The position numbers and the translations under genes were made by a program. Shown piece by piece: positions 23,831 to 32,284 of a stretch of DNA of 64,000 bases (positions within the stretch are counted from its first letter, which is position 1; each line of letters begins with the position of its first letter). Below the pieces are notes generated by a model. The model worked only from the letters and a program-made list of their open reading frames with translations. It searched no databases and was not told the DNA's origin. The DNA lies in assembly GCA_022823725.1 (NCBI GenBank), contig JAJEHL010000049.1, forward strand, positions 248,001 through 312,000. Reading direction: 5' to 3'. This DNA comes from Candidatus Latescibacterota bacterium. GTDB lineage: Bacteria > Latescibacterota > UBA2968.

Positions 23831-26101
23831 ATGGAGCGTTTGCAAATTCGATTGTCAGAGCATCGCCGCGGGCATGTGGATAAAGACCCGGCGCTGACTG
23901 TAGATGGTTCTGACCGGTTCTGGGTGGCCTGGCACGGGTATAGGCCCAAAGAAGACCGGATTCTGGTGCGGTCTTTTAAAGGGCAGGAGCGAGGTCCTTT
24001 GCTACTGGTGAGCGAAGAGGAGGGGATCAATTTTCAGCCGCGGATTGCGTGCGGAGGCGATGCGGTGTGGGTGGTGTGGTGCGCTGTGCGGGAGGGACGG
24101 TGGTGCGTGCTGGCCAGATCGGTAGGCGAGATGGGTGAGGTGGTGCGATTGGCCGAGTCGGATGCGAGTCTGGCTTTTCCAAATGTGACTTCGGATGGTG
24201 AGGGCAGAATATGGGCGGTCTGGACAGCGCTGGTGGGTAGAAGGCGGCGGGTATTTGGGCGATGTCTGGATGGGGATCGCTGGGCTGAGGTTGTGGATCT
24301 GTCGCATGGGGCAGGAGAACACTATCGGCCCGTGCTGTGCGGACATGCCGGGGGTGCCTGGGTGGCTTACCAGACGCTCCAGAATGGGAAATGTGATCTG
24401 TTTTTGAGAAAGTGGACGCCAGATGGGGTGGGACAACCAGAGAAGTTCTCGCTTACAGATGACTGGGAGTTATTCCCGAGGTTGTGTCCCGATGGTTCGG
24501 GCGGGGTCTGGGCGACGTGGGCGGTCACGCGCGATGTGATCCATCCCAAGGGATTTGTAGATCACAAAGTGGAGGCGATGGCTTCGCATTTTGACGGCCG
24601 GTCCTGGACTCCCTATAGGGGACCGGATCGCACTATGCCCGAAGGGTATGTGGCGCATCTCTACGATGGATTGCTGGGGCGCGAGCATTATATGGGGTTT
24701 GTGGGGTGGCGTCGTCGTCCGCAGATTGTGCGGGAAACAGATGGGGATGTCTGGGTTCTTTATGAACGCAAAGAGGACGAGTTGGTCAACCGGCACGGTC
24801 CGGATGCGCTGTTTTACGCTCGGTCCCTGACCGGGAGAAATCAGGGGTGGTCCTGCGAGGTAGATGGGGAGGTACATGCCTATACGGTGAACGGAGATTT
24901 GCCGGTGGTGGATGGAAATCTGCCATTTGCCGCCCAGATTTCCGAGGGGCGATATTATGCGGATATCTGTGCCGGGTATTTGCCGCTGGATCGGGCGCAG
25001 CCCGTGGAGGAACGCCCGGTCTCGGCCTGGCGATCATGGCGGCCGATTCAACTGCCCGAACCGCCTGTGTTTGATCAACGGCCTGAAATAGTGGTGGGGG
25101 GAAAGACCTATAAACTTTACTGGGGAGACCTCCATTGCCACGGCAATCTGTCGGGTGATGCAGAGGGCGAGATCGACGAGAATTACGCGTATGGGCGCTA
25201 CAAAGCACGGCTGGATTTTATGGCGGTGACGGATAATGATGCGCTTTACGATAATATTCTCACGCCATCAGAGCTCGAGTTGATCCTGGCGGAGGCTGAT
25301 CACTTTGACGATCCGGGACGATTTGTGGCCGTCCCCGCCTATGAACGCACCTATCGCAAAGAATCGGAGCGCGGACCGAACCATCGGATTATGCTTTTTC
25401 CGGACGGGGCAGTGCCGCTGTATCATTTTACCGAGTCCGATGCGGATACACTGGAGAAGTGGGTGGCAGCGATGGAAAAGACGCGGGCTTTTACATTTCC
25501 GCACCATCCCACCTGGTGGGTGATTCCGAGCAGTCGGCTCGGGGGGGTGGAACTGTGTTCGTGCTGGGATATTTACATTCAGATGCGGGATACGATTCCA
25601 GAAGCACTGCGGCAGGGCTATCGCCTGGCGTTTATGGGAAATAGCGATTCCCATCGGATTGTGCCCGGGATGGGCGGTGCTCTGACGGGTGTGTGGGCAG
25701 AGGCGTTGACCCGAGAGGCGCTATTTGAAGCTCTGTGGGCACGGCGGTGTTTTGCCACCAACGGCGCTCGTGTTATGCTGGATGTGCGGGTGAACGATAT
25801 GCCCATGGGATCGGAGGTGAGGGTGACAGGACAGGTACACTTAATTTGCAGGGTGCAGGCGTCCCGAATGGTGCAGCAGGTCGCGCTGTTCAGAGATGGA
25901 GAGCAGGTGCTGGCGCAATGGGTTGGAAAGCAACAGGCGGTTTTGCAGTTTGAGGACGAGCCAGGCCCTGGAGAACATTTTTATTATGTAGAAATTAGAC
26001 TAAAGCCGCTTCGCCGGGTGCCGATGGGTGGGCGCTGTGGAAATTTGCAGGTGGCACAGGGCGATTTTGTATGGTCGAGTCCAATCTGGATTAAAAGGTA
26101 G
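23831..26101 (+). CDS. Beta-propeller plus PHP-domain protein
   Basis: 756 aa from the ATG at 23831 (AGAGG 10 nt upstream); a longer open frame would run into the divergent gene. Residues 1-260 hold at least five propeller-like repeats of about 50 aa with the pattern G-x-x-x-W-V-x-W and a following Arg strand (for example GGDAVWVVWCAVREGRW). From residue 431 a PHP-type metallohydrolase begins, WGDLHCHGNLSGDAEGEI, with H435 and H437, then FMAVTDND, PHHPTWW and GNSDSH as further metal-ligand blocks. It resembles DUF3604/CehA-like proteins. No signal peptide is visible. It may cleave a phosphoester or similar bond; the substrate is unknown. Confidence 0.8.
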   Translation: MERLQIRLSEHRRGHVDKDPALTVDGSDRFWVAWHGYRPKEDRILVRSFKGQERGPLLLVSEEEGINFQPRIACGGDAVWVVWCAVREGRWCVLARSVGEMGEVVRLAESDASLAFPNVTSDGEGRIWAVWTALVGRRRRVFGRCLDGDRWAEVVDLSHGAGEHYRPVLCGHAGGAWVAYQTLQNGKCDLFLRKWTPDGVGQPEKFSLTDDWELFPRLCPDGSGGVWATWAVTRDVIHPKGFVDHKVEAMASHFDGRSWTPYRGPDRTMPEGYVAHLYDGLLGREHYMGFVGWRRRPQIVRETDGDVWVLYERKEDELVNRHGPDALFYARSLTGRNQGWSCEVDGEVHAYTVNGDLPVVDGNLPFAAQISEGRYYADICAGYLPLDRAQPVEERPVSAWRSWRPIQLPEPPVFDQRPEIVVGGKTYKLYWGDLHCHGNLSGDAEGEIDENYAYGRYKARLDFMAVTDNDALYDNILTPSELELILAEADHFDDPGRFVAVPAYERTYRKESERGPNHRIMLFPDGAVPLYHFTESDADTLEKWVAAMEKTRAFTFPHHPTWWVIPSSRLGGVELCSCWDIYIQMRDTIPEALRQGYRLAFMGNSDSHRIVPGMGGALTGVWAEALTREALFEALWARRCFATNGARVMLDVRVNDMPMGSEVRVTGQVHLICRVQASRMVQQVALFRDGEQVLAQWVGKQQAVLQFEDEPGPGEHFYYVEIRLKPLRRVPMGGRCGNLQVAQGDFVWSSPIWIKR

Positions 26102-26107
26102 GTTTTT

Positions 26108-26884
26108 ATGACTCTCAGGCCCGATCAAATCCGGGATTACCACGCAGACGGTTTTACCATTGTAGAGGGACTCATTCCGCCGGGGCTTCTCAAAGATATC
26201 GCCGAACACCTGGATCGCGCTGCGCTCGGGCAACTCGATTCCGGGATTGCCGTGCAGGTCGAACCCGAGGTCCAGCGCCTGGATATTCGTCCCGAGAACC
26301 CCTTGAACCGCATCCGCAAAGTCAGCCGCGTTGTCCGGCACGATTCCTTCTTTCGATCTGTGGCTACCTGTGAATCCATTCTGTCGTGTATGCGGGATAT
26401 TCTGGGCGATAATCTGCGCTTTTTTGGCGACGAAGCCCAGCTCAAACCCGCTTTCTACGGATCTGCTCACGCCTGGCATCAGGACGCGCCCTATTTTTAT
26501 TCCATACCTCTTCCGGTTGCTACTGTCTGGATCGCTGTAGATGAGGCGACTCCCGAAAACGGCTGTCTTCAAGTTGTGCCCGGCTTGCACCGGCAGGGCA
26601 TTTTGAAACGCCCCAATTCGGACCAACCCTGGTTTGACGAGGGAGAATTTGACAGTACCGATGCCGTGCCCGTTGTTCTGAATGCCGGCGATGCCCTTTT
26701 TTTTCACCTGTGCTTGCCCCACGGCTCTGGTCCCAATACGTCTCCTAACCGGCGTCGTTCCCTGATCTATCGCTATATCAACGTGGATCGCATTACTACG
26801 GATATGATTTCGCTTGTGGAGCGTCACGGCTGTCTCTCAAACGCATCCGATAGTCATCCCATTTTCAGGATGGCAATTCCGTAA
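26108..26884 (+). CDS. PhyH family Fe(II)/2-oxoglutarate oxygenase, canonical site
   Basis: 258 aa. DYHADGFTIVEGLIPP at the N terminus, the metal pair H124-x-D126 in HAWHQDAPYF, CLQVVPGLHRQG, and a distal HGSGPNTSPNRRRSL with His and Arg: a complete site similar to ectoine-hydroxylase-like members. The + strand here is C-rich, against the G-rich + strand on either side, and the C-rich run continues to about 26940; the segment was probably inverted or imported recently. ATG at 26108, 7 bp after the PHP gene. Confidence 0.87.
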   Translation: MTLRPDQIRDYHADGFTIVEGLIPPGLLKDIAEHLDRAALGQLDSGIAVQVEPEVQRLDIRPENPLNRIRKVSRVVRHDSFFRSVATCESILSCMRDILGDNLRFFGDEAQLKPAFYGSAHAWHQDAPYFYSIPLPVATVWIAVDEATPENGCLQVVPGLHRQGILKRPNSDQPWFDEGEFDSTDAVPVVLNAGDALFFHLCLPHGSGPNTSPNRRRSLIYRYINVDRITTDMISLVERHGCLSNASDSHPIFRMAIP

Positions 26885-27005
26885 ACGGCGATCGCTGCTA
26901 TACATCACAGACCAACCTCTAAACACGAAAAACTCGACCAGTGCTATCGGGGGCCGTACACGTACAATTTCGAGGATGTATAACTAAAATTTTCAAGAGG
27001 GAACA

Positions 27006-27863
27006 ATGGGTGAACCGACTTATCGAGATGTGGCGTATGGGGATCACGAGCGGGATGTGGTGGATCTATATCAAGCAGATTCGAAAGATCCGGCACCGGT
27101 GTATGTGTATATTCACGGCGGGGGATTTCGGGGTGGAGACAAAGCAAGTATTTCGCAGGTGTTGCTGGAAGGATGCCATGAGGCGGGTATTTCGGTGGCG
27201 GCGATCAATTATCCGCTTTCGGGAACGGACCGGTATCCGGCGGCGATGGAGCACAGCCAGCGGGCAATTCAGTTTATCCGGTGGAAGGCAGAAGAGTGGA
27301 ATTTGGACACTTCCCGGGTGGCGGCCGGAGGGGGATCTGCTGGGGCCGGGATATCGATGTGGATCGGGTTTCGCGGGGAAGAAGCAGAGCCGGAAAGCGA
27401 AGATCCGGTGGCCCGACAATCCACGCTGCTGACGTGCGTGGCGTCGTGGCAGGGGCAGTGTTCGTACGATCCGCATTTTATCCGGACGATTATTTCGGGA
27501 CCGGCGTATGCACACGAGGCACTGCAACTATTTTTTGGATTTTCGCCTGAGGAATTCGATAAGCCGGAGGCACGGGCGATGTTTAAAGCAGCTTCGGCAA
27601 TCAATTATGTGTCTAAAAATGCGCCGCCTGTGATGTTGTGGTACACCACGCCAAATTTGCCGATGGATCCCGAGCCAGATGCGGGTCAGGGAATCCACCA
27701 TCCGATATTCGGGCTGGTGCTGAAGGAGAAAATGGATGCGCTGGGTGTGGAATGCGTGGTGCGGATGAGGGAGGATGTTTTAGAGGAGGATCAAGGGGCG
27801 ATTCAGGCGCGGTTTTACAGGGAGACAGTTGAATTTTTGAAGCGGCAGTTTGGATTGGGTTGA
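27006..27863 (+). CDS. Alpha/beta hydrolase (esterase/lipase-like, HGGG type)
   Basis: 285 aa. The oxyanion-hole motif is H37-GGGF, and the nucleophile is probably S111 in AAGGGSAGAGI (GxSxG). The N-terminal YRDVAYGDHERDVVDLYQ is typical of the hormone-sensitive-lipase/carboxylesterase-type group. No obvious catalytic His follows near the C terminus; HH at about residue 235 (GIHHPIFG) is the only candidate, so activity is uncertain. No signal peptide. It is 22 bp upstream of the ceramidase-like gene and likely co-transcribed. Confidence 0.82.
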   Translation: MGEPTYRDVAYGDHERDVVDLYQADSKDPAPVYVYIHGGGFRGGDKASISQVLLEGCHEAGISVAAINYPLSGTDRYPAAMEHSQRAIQFIRWKAEEWNLDTSRVAAGGGSAGAGISMWIGFRGEEAEPESEDPVARQSTLLTCVASWQGQCSYDPHFIRTIISGPAYAHEALQLFFGFSPEEFDKPEARAMFKAASAINYVSKNAPPVMLWYTTPNLPMDPEPDAGQGIHHPIFGLVLKEKMDALGVECVVRMREDVLEEDQGAIQARFYRETVEFLKRQFGLG

Positions 27864-27885
27864 ATGACCACTAAAGGAGTGTTCT

Positions 27886-29154
27886 ATGATTACCGCAGGA
27901 GCTGCATGTCTGGATATTACACCACCGCTGGGTACGATGATTCCGGGATCGTTCGAGGATCGGTTTGCCGAGAAAGTGCGCGATCCATTGCATGTGCGCA
28001 GTTTTGTGGTGGAACGAGGAGGAGAAGGCGTGGCGATTGTGGTGTGCGATTTGCTCGGCGTGAAGCGGGATTATCTGGACCGCGCGAAGGAACGGATCGC
28101 TGTGGAGACGGAACTGGGTGCGGAACGGGTTTTGATTTGTTGTACGCATACGCACACGGGGGCGGCCACGGGCGATGATGCTTATACGGCGTTTTTAATC
28201 GATCGGATTGCCGATGCAGTCAGGCTGGCGTGGCAGGACCGAAAGCCTGCACAGGTGGGGTTTGGGCGGACGTTGGAAGACCGCGTGGTTTTTAACCGCC
28301 GTTATCGCATGAGCGATGGATCGGTGCGCACGAACCCGGGGGTGGGCAATCCCGATGTGGTGGCGCCAATGGGACCGATTGATCCGGAGATTGGCGTGGT
28401 GTGTTTGCAGGGGGTTGATGGGGGGGCGATTGGTTTGCTGGCCAATTACGCGCTGCATTATATCGGTGTGCCCGAATCCACGTATTCGATTTCTGCAGAT
28501 TATTTTGGGTTTTTTTCAACTCTGATTCAGCGGATGCGAGACGATCATTTTGTTGCGGCACTTTCAAATGGCGCGTGTGGAGATATCAATAATATAGATG
28601 TTCTGGGGAATAGGCGTCCTGTGAAAGACCGTTCTCTGCATGCAGAACGCGTGGCGGGGCTGATTGCCGCGGGTGTTCTGTGGGTGTGGAATGAGATGGA
28701 TTTTAATACCGATGTGTCTCTTGGGGCGGCGATGCAAGAGGTGATTCTGGAACGCAAGCCAAAGCCTTCGGAGGCCGATATGGCGCGGGTGAGGGAGATT
28801 GAAAATATGGCGCGTCCCACGATGGCCGAGCGCGCTTTTGTGCGACGGATAACCAGGCGCATGGCCGATGTGCCGGATCATGTGCGGACATGGGTGCAGG
28901 CACTTCGCATTGGGGACCTGGGGATTGCGGCTGTGCCGGGGGAGTTGCTGGTGGAACTGGGGTTAGATTTGAAAGCTCGGTCTCCGTTTTCGCAGACGAT
29001 GGTGATTGAACTGGCCAATGATTCGGTGGGTTATTTGCCGACGAGACAGTCTTATGAAGAAGGAGGATATGAGCCGGAGGCGAGCGTCTTTGCGCCGGGC
29101 TGTGGGGAGCAGATTGTCGATGCGGCTTTGGGATTGCTGGAGCAATTGCGATGA
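27886..29154 (+). CDS. Neutral/alkaline ceramidase-like amidohydrolase
   Basis: 422 aa. It begins TAGAACLDITPPLGTMIPG, and the zinc motif THTHTG is at residues 87-92 (H88, H90), followed by NGACGDINN at about 225, matching the N-terminal catalytic domain of neutral ceramidases. Bacterial proteins of this short form lack the C-terminal Ig domain and are often found in carbohydrate or lipid catabolism without proven ceramidase activity. No signal peptide. Its TGA overlaps the ATG of the DUF6785-like gene at 29151, so the hydrolase and the membrane protein are made together. Confidence 0.82.
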   Translation: MITAGAACLDITPPLGTMIPGSFEDRFAEKVRDPLHVRSFVVERGGEGVAIVVCDLLGVKRDYLDRAKERIAVETELGAERVLICCTHTHTGAATGDDAYTAFLIDRIADAVRLAWQDRKPAQVGFGRTLEDRVVFNRRYRMSDGSVRTNPGVGNPDVVAPMGPIDPEIGVVCLQGVDGGAIGLLANYALHYIGVPESTYSISADYFGFFSTLIQRMRDDHFVAALSNGACGDINNIDVLGNRRPVKDRSLHAERVAGLIAAGVLWVWNEMDFNTDVSLGAAMQEVILERKPKPSEADMARVREIENMARPTMAERAFVRRITRRMADVPDHVRTWVQALRIGDLGIAAVPGELLVELGLDLKARSPFSQTMVIELANDSVGYLPTRQSYEEGGYEPEASVFAPGCGEQIVDAALGLLEQLR

Positions 29155-31103
29155 CCGAACAGGTCGCCACCAATGAAAAGCAGGTGGTGGAAGAACGGGT
29201 GACGGGACGCGCGCTGGTGATTGGTGTGCTCACGATTGTGGGTATGGCACTTTTCATGTCCTATTTCGGGCGGAATCTGGTGAAGAATTATATGCCCGTA
29301 GCAGTGGCTCTGCCGTTTGTGGTCTGGCTGGGGATCAATACGGTATTGAAGCTGTTTGCGCGGGGGTGGGCACTGTCCCGGATGGAGATGTTGACGGTGT
29401 TTTTCATGGTGTGGCTGGTGGGGAATTTGCCGGGTATTGGGTGGGCGATGTATATGGTGACCGATATAGCGGCTCCGGCTCATTATGCCTCGCCTGAGAA
29501 CCGGATGCGAGAGGTGGTGATGCCCTATTTCCCGCGCTGGCTGTTTCCAGAGGAATCGGAGGCGGTGATCGGGCAGTTGTTTACCGGGGTGGAGGTGGAT
29601 GGGGCTATCCCGTGGCTGGCCTGGGTGCGGCCGCTGTTCTGGTGGTTGATGGCGTGTTTGTCACTGGTTGGGGCGGGTTTTTTTTCGAGTGTGATTTTTT
29701 ACAAACAGTGGCACGAGAAGGAGCGGCTGGTCTTTCCGATGGCGACGTTTCCGATGGATATGCTCAAGCAGTCTGCGGGCAGTCGGGTGCCGGATGTGTT
29801 TAAGAATAAGGTGTTCTGGATTGGGTTCGGTTTTGTGGCGGGGATTATTGGTTGGAATATCATCGGGTATTTCGCTCTCAGCTTGCCGCCTATCACCCTT
29901 TTTTATTCTACTGCGTACAAAGCCGTACCTCTGGGCCATCATTTTCCGGATTATTTTTTGCGGGTGCAGCCGATGATTATGGGGCTGGCGTATTTGTGTC
30001 CGCTGGATATTCTGTTCAGTTTCTGGTTTTACGATTTTGTGAATATTTTGAAAAAGGGTTTGCTGAACCGCACGGGGTTTACGGTGGGTTTGCCCGGGCA
30101 ACCGGCGATGGGTGGCGAGATCGCAATGCTGGAATCGCATGGGGCGCTGGTTTTTCTGGTGGGATGGTCGGTGTGGGTCGCCAGAGGGCATTTGCGGGAG
30201 ACGCTGCAAAAGGCATTTGAAAGGGGGCGAGAGGACGATGACGGGACGCCGGTTTCTTATCGCACGGCGTGGTTGGGGTTGTTGTCTTCGGCGGTGTTTT
30301 TGGGCGGGTGGATGGTGTCTGCCGGAATGCGAGTTCCCGTGATGCTGGTGCAGTTGCTGTTGCTATTTATCTGTTTTTTCGGGATTACCAAGTACGCGGC
30401 GACTACGGGATTTATTTTTTTGTCTCCTGCGGGTGGAAAGGGAGCCGATGTGCTCCTATCGCTGGGCGGAACGTCGAATCTGCCCCCTGCGACACAGACG
30501 TCCATCTGGCTGGTGAATAGCAATGCGCTTTGCGGCGTGCCAATCCGAATTACGTGTATCCCGTCAGTGACGCATTTTTTTCGAATGTTGGGCGATCACC
30601 TGCGGCGGCATCCGCTGATCTGGGGGTGCATCCCGGTGGCGTTTGTGACGGGTTTTCTGGCTTCTGTGGGCGCACAGCTTTACCGGTGTTATACCGAGGG
30701 CGGTCTGAACGGGCACATGGCGCTGTGGGACTGGGGTGTGTTGATGGGCAGGGTGTCGCTGATTGAAGGGAGCAAGCTGACGGTGTTCGATCCGCAGAAG
30801 TTGGGGGTGTGGTTTTTTGGATTTGCAGAGGCAGGGGTGCTGACTTATTTGAAGGCGCGGGTGGCCTGGTGGCCGTTTCATCCGGCGGCGATTGCTTTGC
30901 CCGTGGGACGATACGGATTTTGTTTGCTGATCGTGTGGTTGATGAAGACCTTTGTCATCCAGTTTGGGGGCGTGAGTCTTTACCGACGATCACTGCCGTT
31001 TTGGTACGGGGCGATTGTGGGGTATTTATTTGGGATTGGGGTCTCCAAAGTGGTGGATATAATCTGGTTCCCCGATGCGGGGCATGGGGTACATGGGTGG
31101 TGA
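29151..31103 (+). CDS. Polytopic membrane protein, DUF6785-like (copy 2)
   Basis: 650 aa with a dozen or more hydrophobic segments. Same blocks as copy 1 but the most diverged of the four: HYASPENRMREVV, then FTGVEVDGAIPWLAW in place of FFEG, FYKQWHEKERLVFPM, CPLDILFSFWFYDF, and the C-terminal LYRRSLPFWYGAIVGYLFG. It starts inside the stop of the ceramidase-like gene (ATGA overlap). The function of the family is unknown. Coupling to a hydrolase here and to exported TPR proteins elsewhere argues for a role that adapts to different partners, such as transport of different compounds. Confidence 0.75.
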   Translation: MTEQVATNEKQVVEERVTGRALVIGVLTIVGMALFMSYFGRNLVKNYMPVAVALPFVVWLGINTVLKLFARGWALSRMEMLTVFFMVWLVGNLPGIGWAMYMVTDIAAPAHYASPENRMREVVMPYFPRWLFPEESEAVIGQLFTGVEVDGAIPWLAWVRPLFWWLMACLSLVGAGFFSSVIFYKQWHEKERLVFPMATFPMDMLKQSAGSRVPDVFKNKVFWIGFGFVAGIIGWNIIGYFALSLPPITLFYSTAYKAVPLGHHFPDYFLRVQPMIMGLAYLCPLDILFSFWFYDFVNILKKGLLNRTGFTVGLPGQPAMGGEIAMLESHGALVFLVGWSVWVARGHLRETLQKAFERGREDDDGTPVSYRTAWLGLLSSAVFLGGWMVSAGMRVPVMLVQLLLLFICFFGITKYAATTGFIFLSPAGGKGADVLLSLGGTSNLPPATQTSIWLVNSNALCGVPIRITCIPSVTHFFRMLGDHLRRHPLIWGCIPVAFVTGFLASVGAQLYRCYTEGGLNGHMALWDWGVLMGRVSLIEGSKLTVFDPQKLGVWFFGFAEAGVLTYLKARVAWWPFHPAAIALPVGRYGFCLLIVWLMKTFVIQFGGVSLYRRSLPFWYGAIVGYLFGIGVSKVVDIIWFPDAGHGVHGW

Positions 31104-31116
31104 GGGTTTTGAAGGC

Positions 31117-32178
31117 TTATAAAAGACTATCTAAGAACTCCTGTGGGATTTTTGCACCATAGACCTGAGGGTGACCGCTGTGGGTGGAGGTGTAGATGAG
31201 CCACGCGTTGTCAGAGGTCATGTAGGGATGGGTGTGCGACCACTGGTTGCTGTCGTGTTCGGTGCGGCTGAGGACGAGGCATTCGTGACGACCCGATTCG
31301 AGAGAACCGATGTGGATGGGGATATTTTCTTCCTGGGTGGCGTCTCCGATCCAGTAACGACCACAGCGGGAGACGCTGACGTGGCCGAAGCGGTGGGGAG
31401 TTTTGCTGGCCAGATTTGGGGCATTGTCGCGTAGGCCCGCAGTCCAGACGTTGCCTTCGCTGTCTTCGTCTTGTCCCGTGGAGATGAATATGTGGTCGGT
31501 TGTGCCAATCCACGCTTCGTGACCGGTGGGTCGCGGCGTGTGTGGGCGATCGACGGGAAACCAGGTGATGCCTTCGCGGTCGGGTTCAAGGGCACCGAGG
31601 TGGACGAATTTGACGTCGGGCATTTTGTTGGCCTGAATGAGGATGCGGTTGTTGCCGTCGAGGGAGAATTGTTCGTGTTTGAAGTGGTAGTCGTCCCGCT
31701 GGGCAAGGGTGCCGCATTTCCCGGTTGAGAGGTCTGTACACCAGACTTTGCTTGATCCGCCTTCGGGGTGGACACTGGCAGCGTAGTAACGCCCGTCCTG
31801 GGAAGTGGTGCCATAGCTGAATCGGCCCTCGTCGGTCGGCAAAGTTGTGATGTCTTCTTTTTTCAGGGTCTGATAGTTGCAGCGTTTGAGCACGAGCGCG
31901 TCTCCGTCTTGCTGCTGGTAGTAGAGATGTTCGCCCCAGGCGTGGAAGGCGGGAAAACGGGGCGCTTCGGCGAGTACGGTGTGGAGACTGCCGTCTGTGA
32001 GGTCGAGGAAGGACAGGCCACCGTCCTGGTCGTTTTGGGGATAATATCGGATTGTGATGCGGTTTCCATCAGCCGAGGAATAAGGCTGTTCGCCGTAGAT
32101 GTTGTCGGCGGGGCGGGGATCGTCGATGAGCTGGTAGATTTCAGCACCGGAGTTGGGATCGGTTTCGACGAGTTTCAT
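31117..32178 (-). CDS. Oligogalacturonate-lyase-like beta-propeller protein
   Basis: 353 aa, seven-bladed-propeller type. It carries the blocks typical of the PL22 oligogalacturonide lyase family: FKHEQFSLDGNNRILIQ, GHEAWIGTTDHI, RFGHVSVSRCGRYWIGD, and HTHPYMTSDNAWLIYTSTHS, with the conserved His and Gln/Asn-rich sites. PL22 enzymes cleave pectin-derived disaccharides in the cytosol, and no signal peptide is seen here. Many distant members in uncultured bacteria are uncharacterised, so the substrate is tentative. Convergent with the gene at 29151, divergent from 32285. Confidence 0.72.
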   Translation of the reverse strand: MKLVETDPNSGAEIYQLIDDPRPADNIYGEQPYSSADGNRITIRYYPQNDQDGGLSFLDLTDGSLHTVLAEAPRFPAFHAWGEHLYYQQQDGDALVLKRCNYQTLKKEDITTLPTDEGRFSYGTTSQDGRYYAASVHPEGGSSKVWCTDLSTGKCGTLAQRDDYHFKHEQFSLDGNNRILIQANKMPDVKFVHLGALEPDREGITWFPVDRPHTPRPTGHEAWIGTTDHIFISTGQDEDSEGNVWTAGLRDNAPNLASKTPHRFGHVSVSRCGRYWIGDATQEENIPIHIGSLESGRHECLVLSRTEHDSNQWSHTHPYMTSDNAWLIYTSTHSGHPQVYGAKIPQEFLDSLL

Positions 32179-32284
32179 GGCGTGTCTCCTGAGACTGGGA
32201 GGTTAGAGGATAGATTTGAGGAAATATAACATGCGTGTGGATGATACATCAAGCGATTTTCCGCTTTGATCAGGAGGATCGGAG

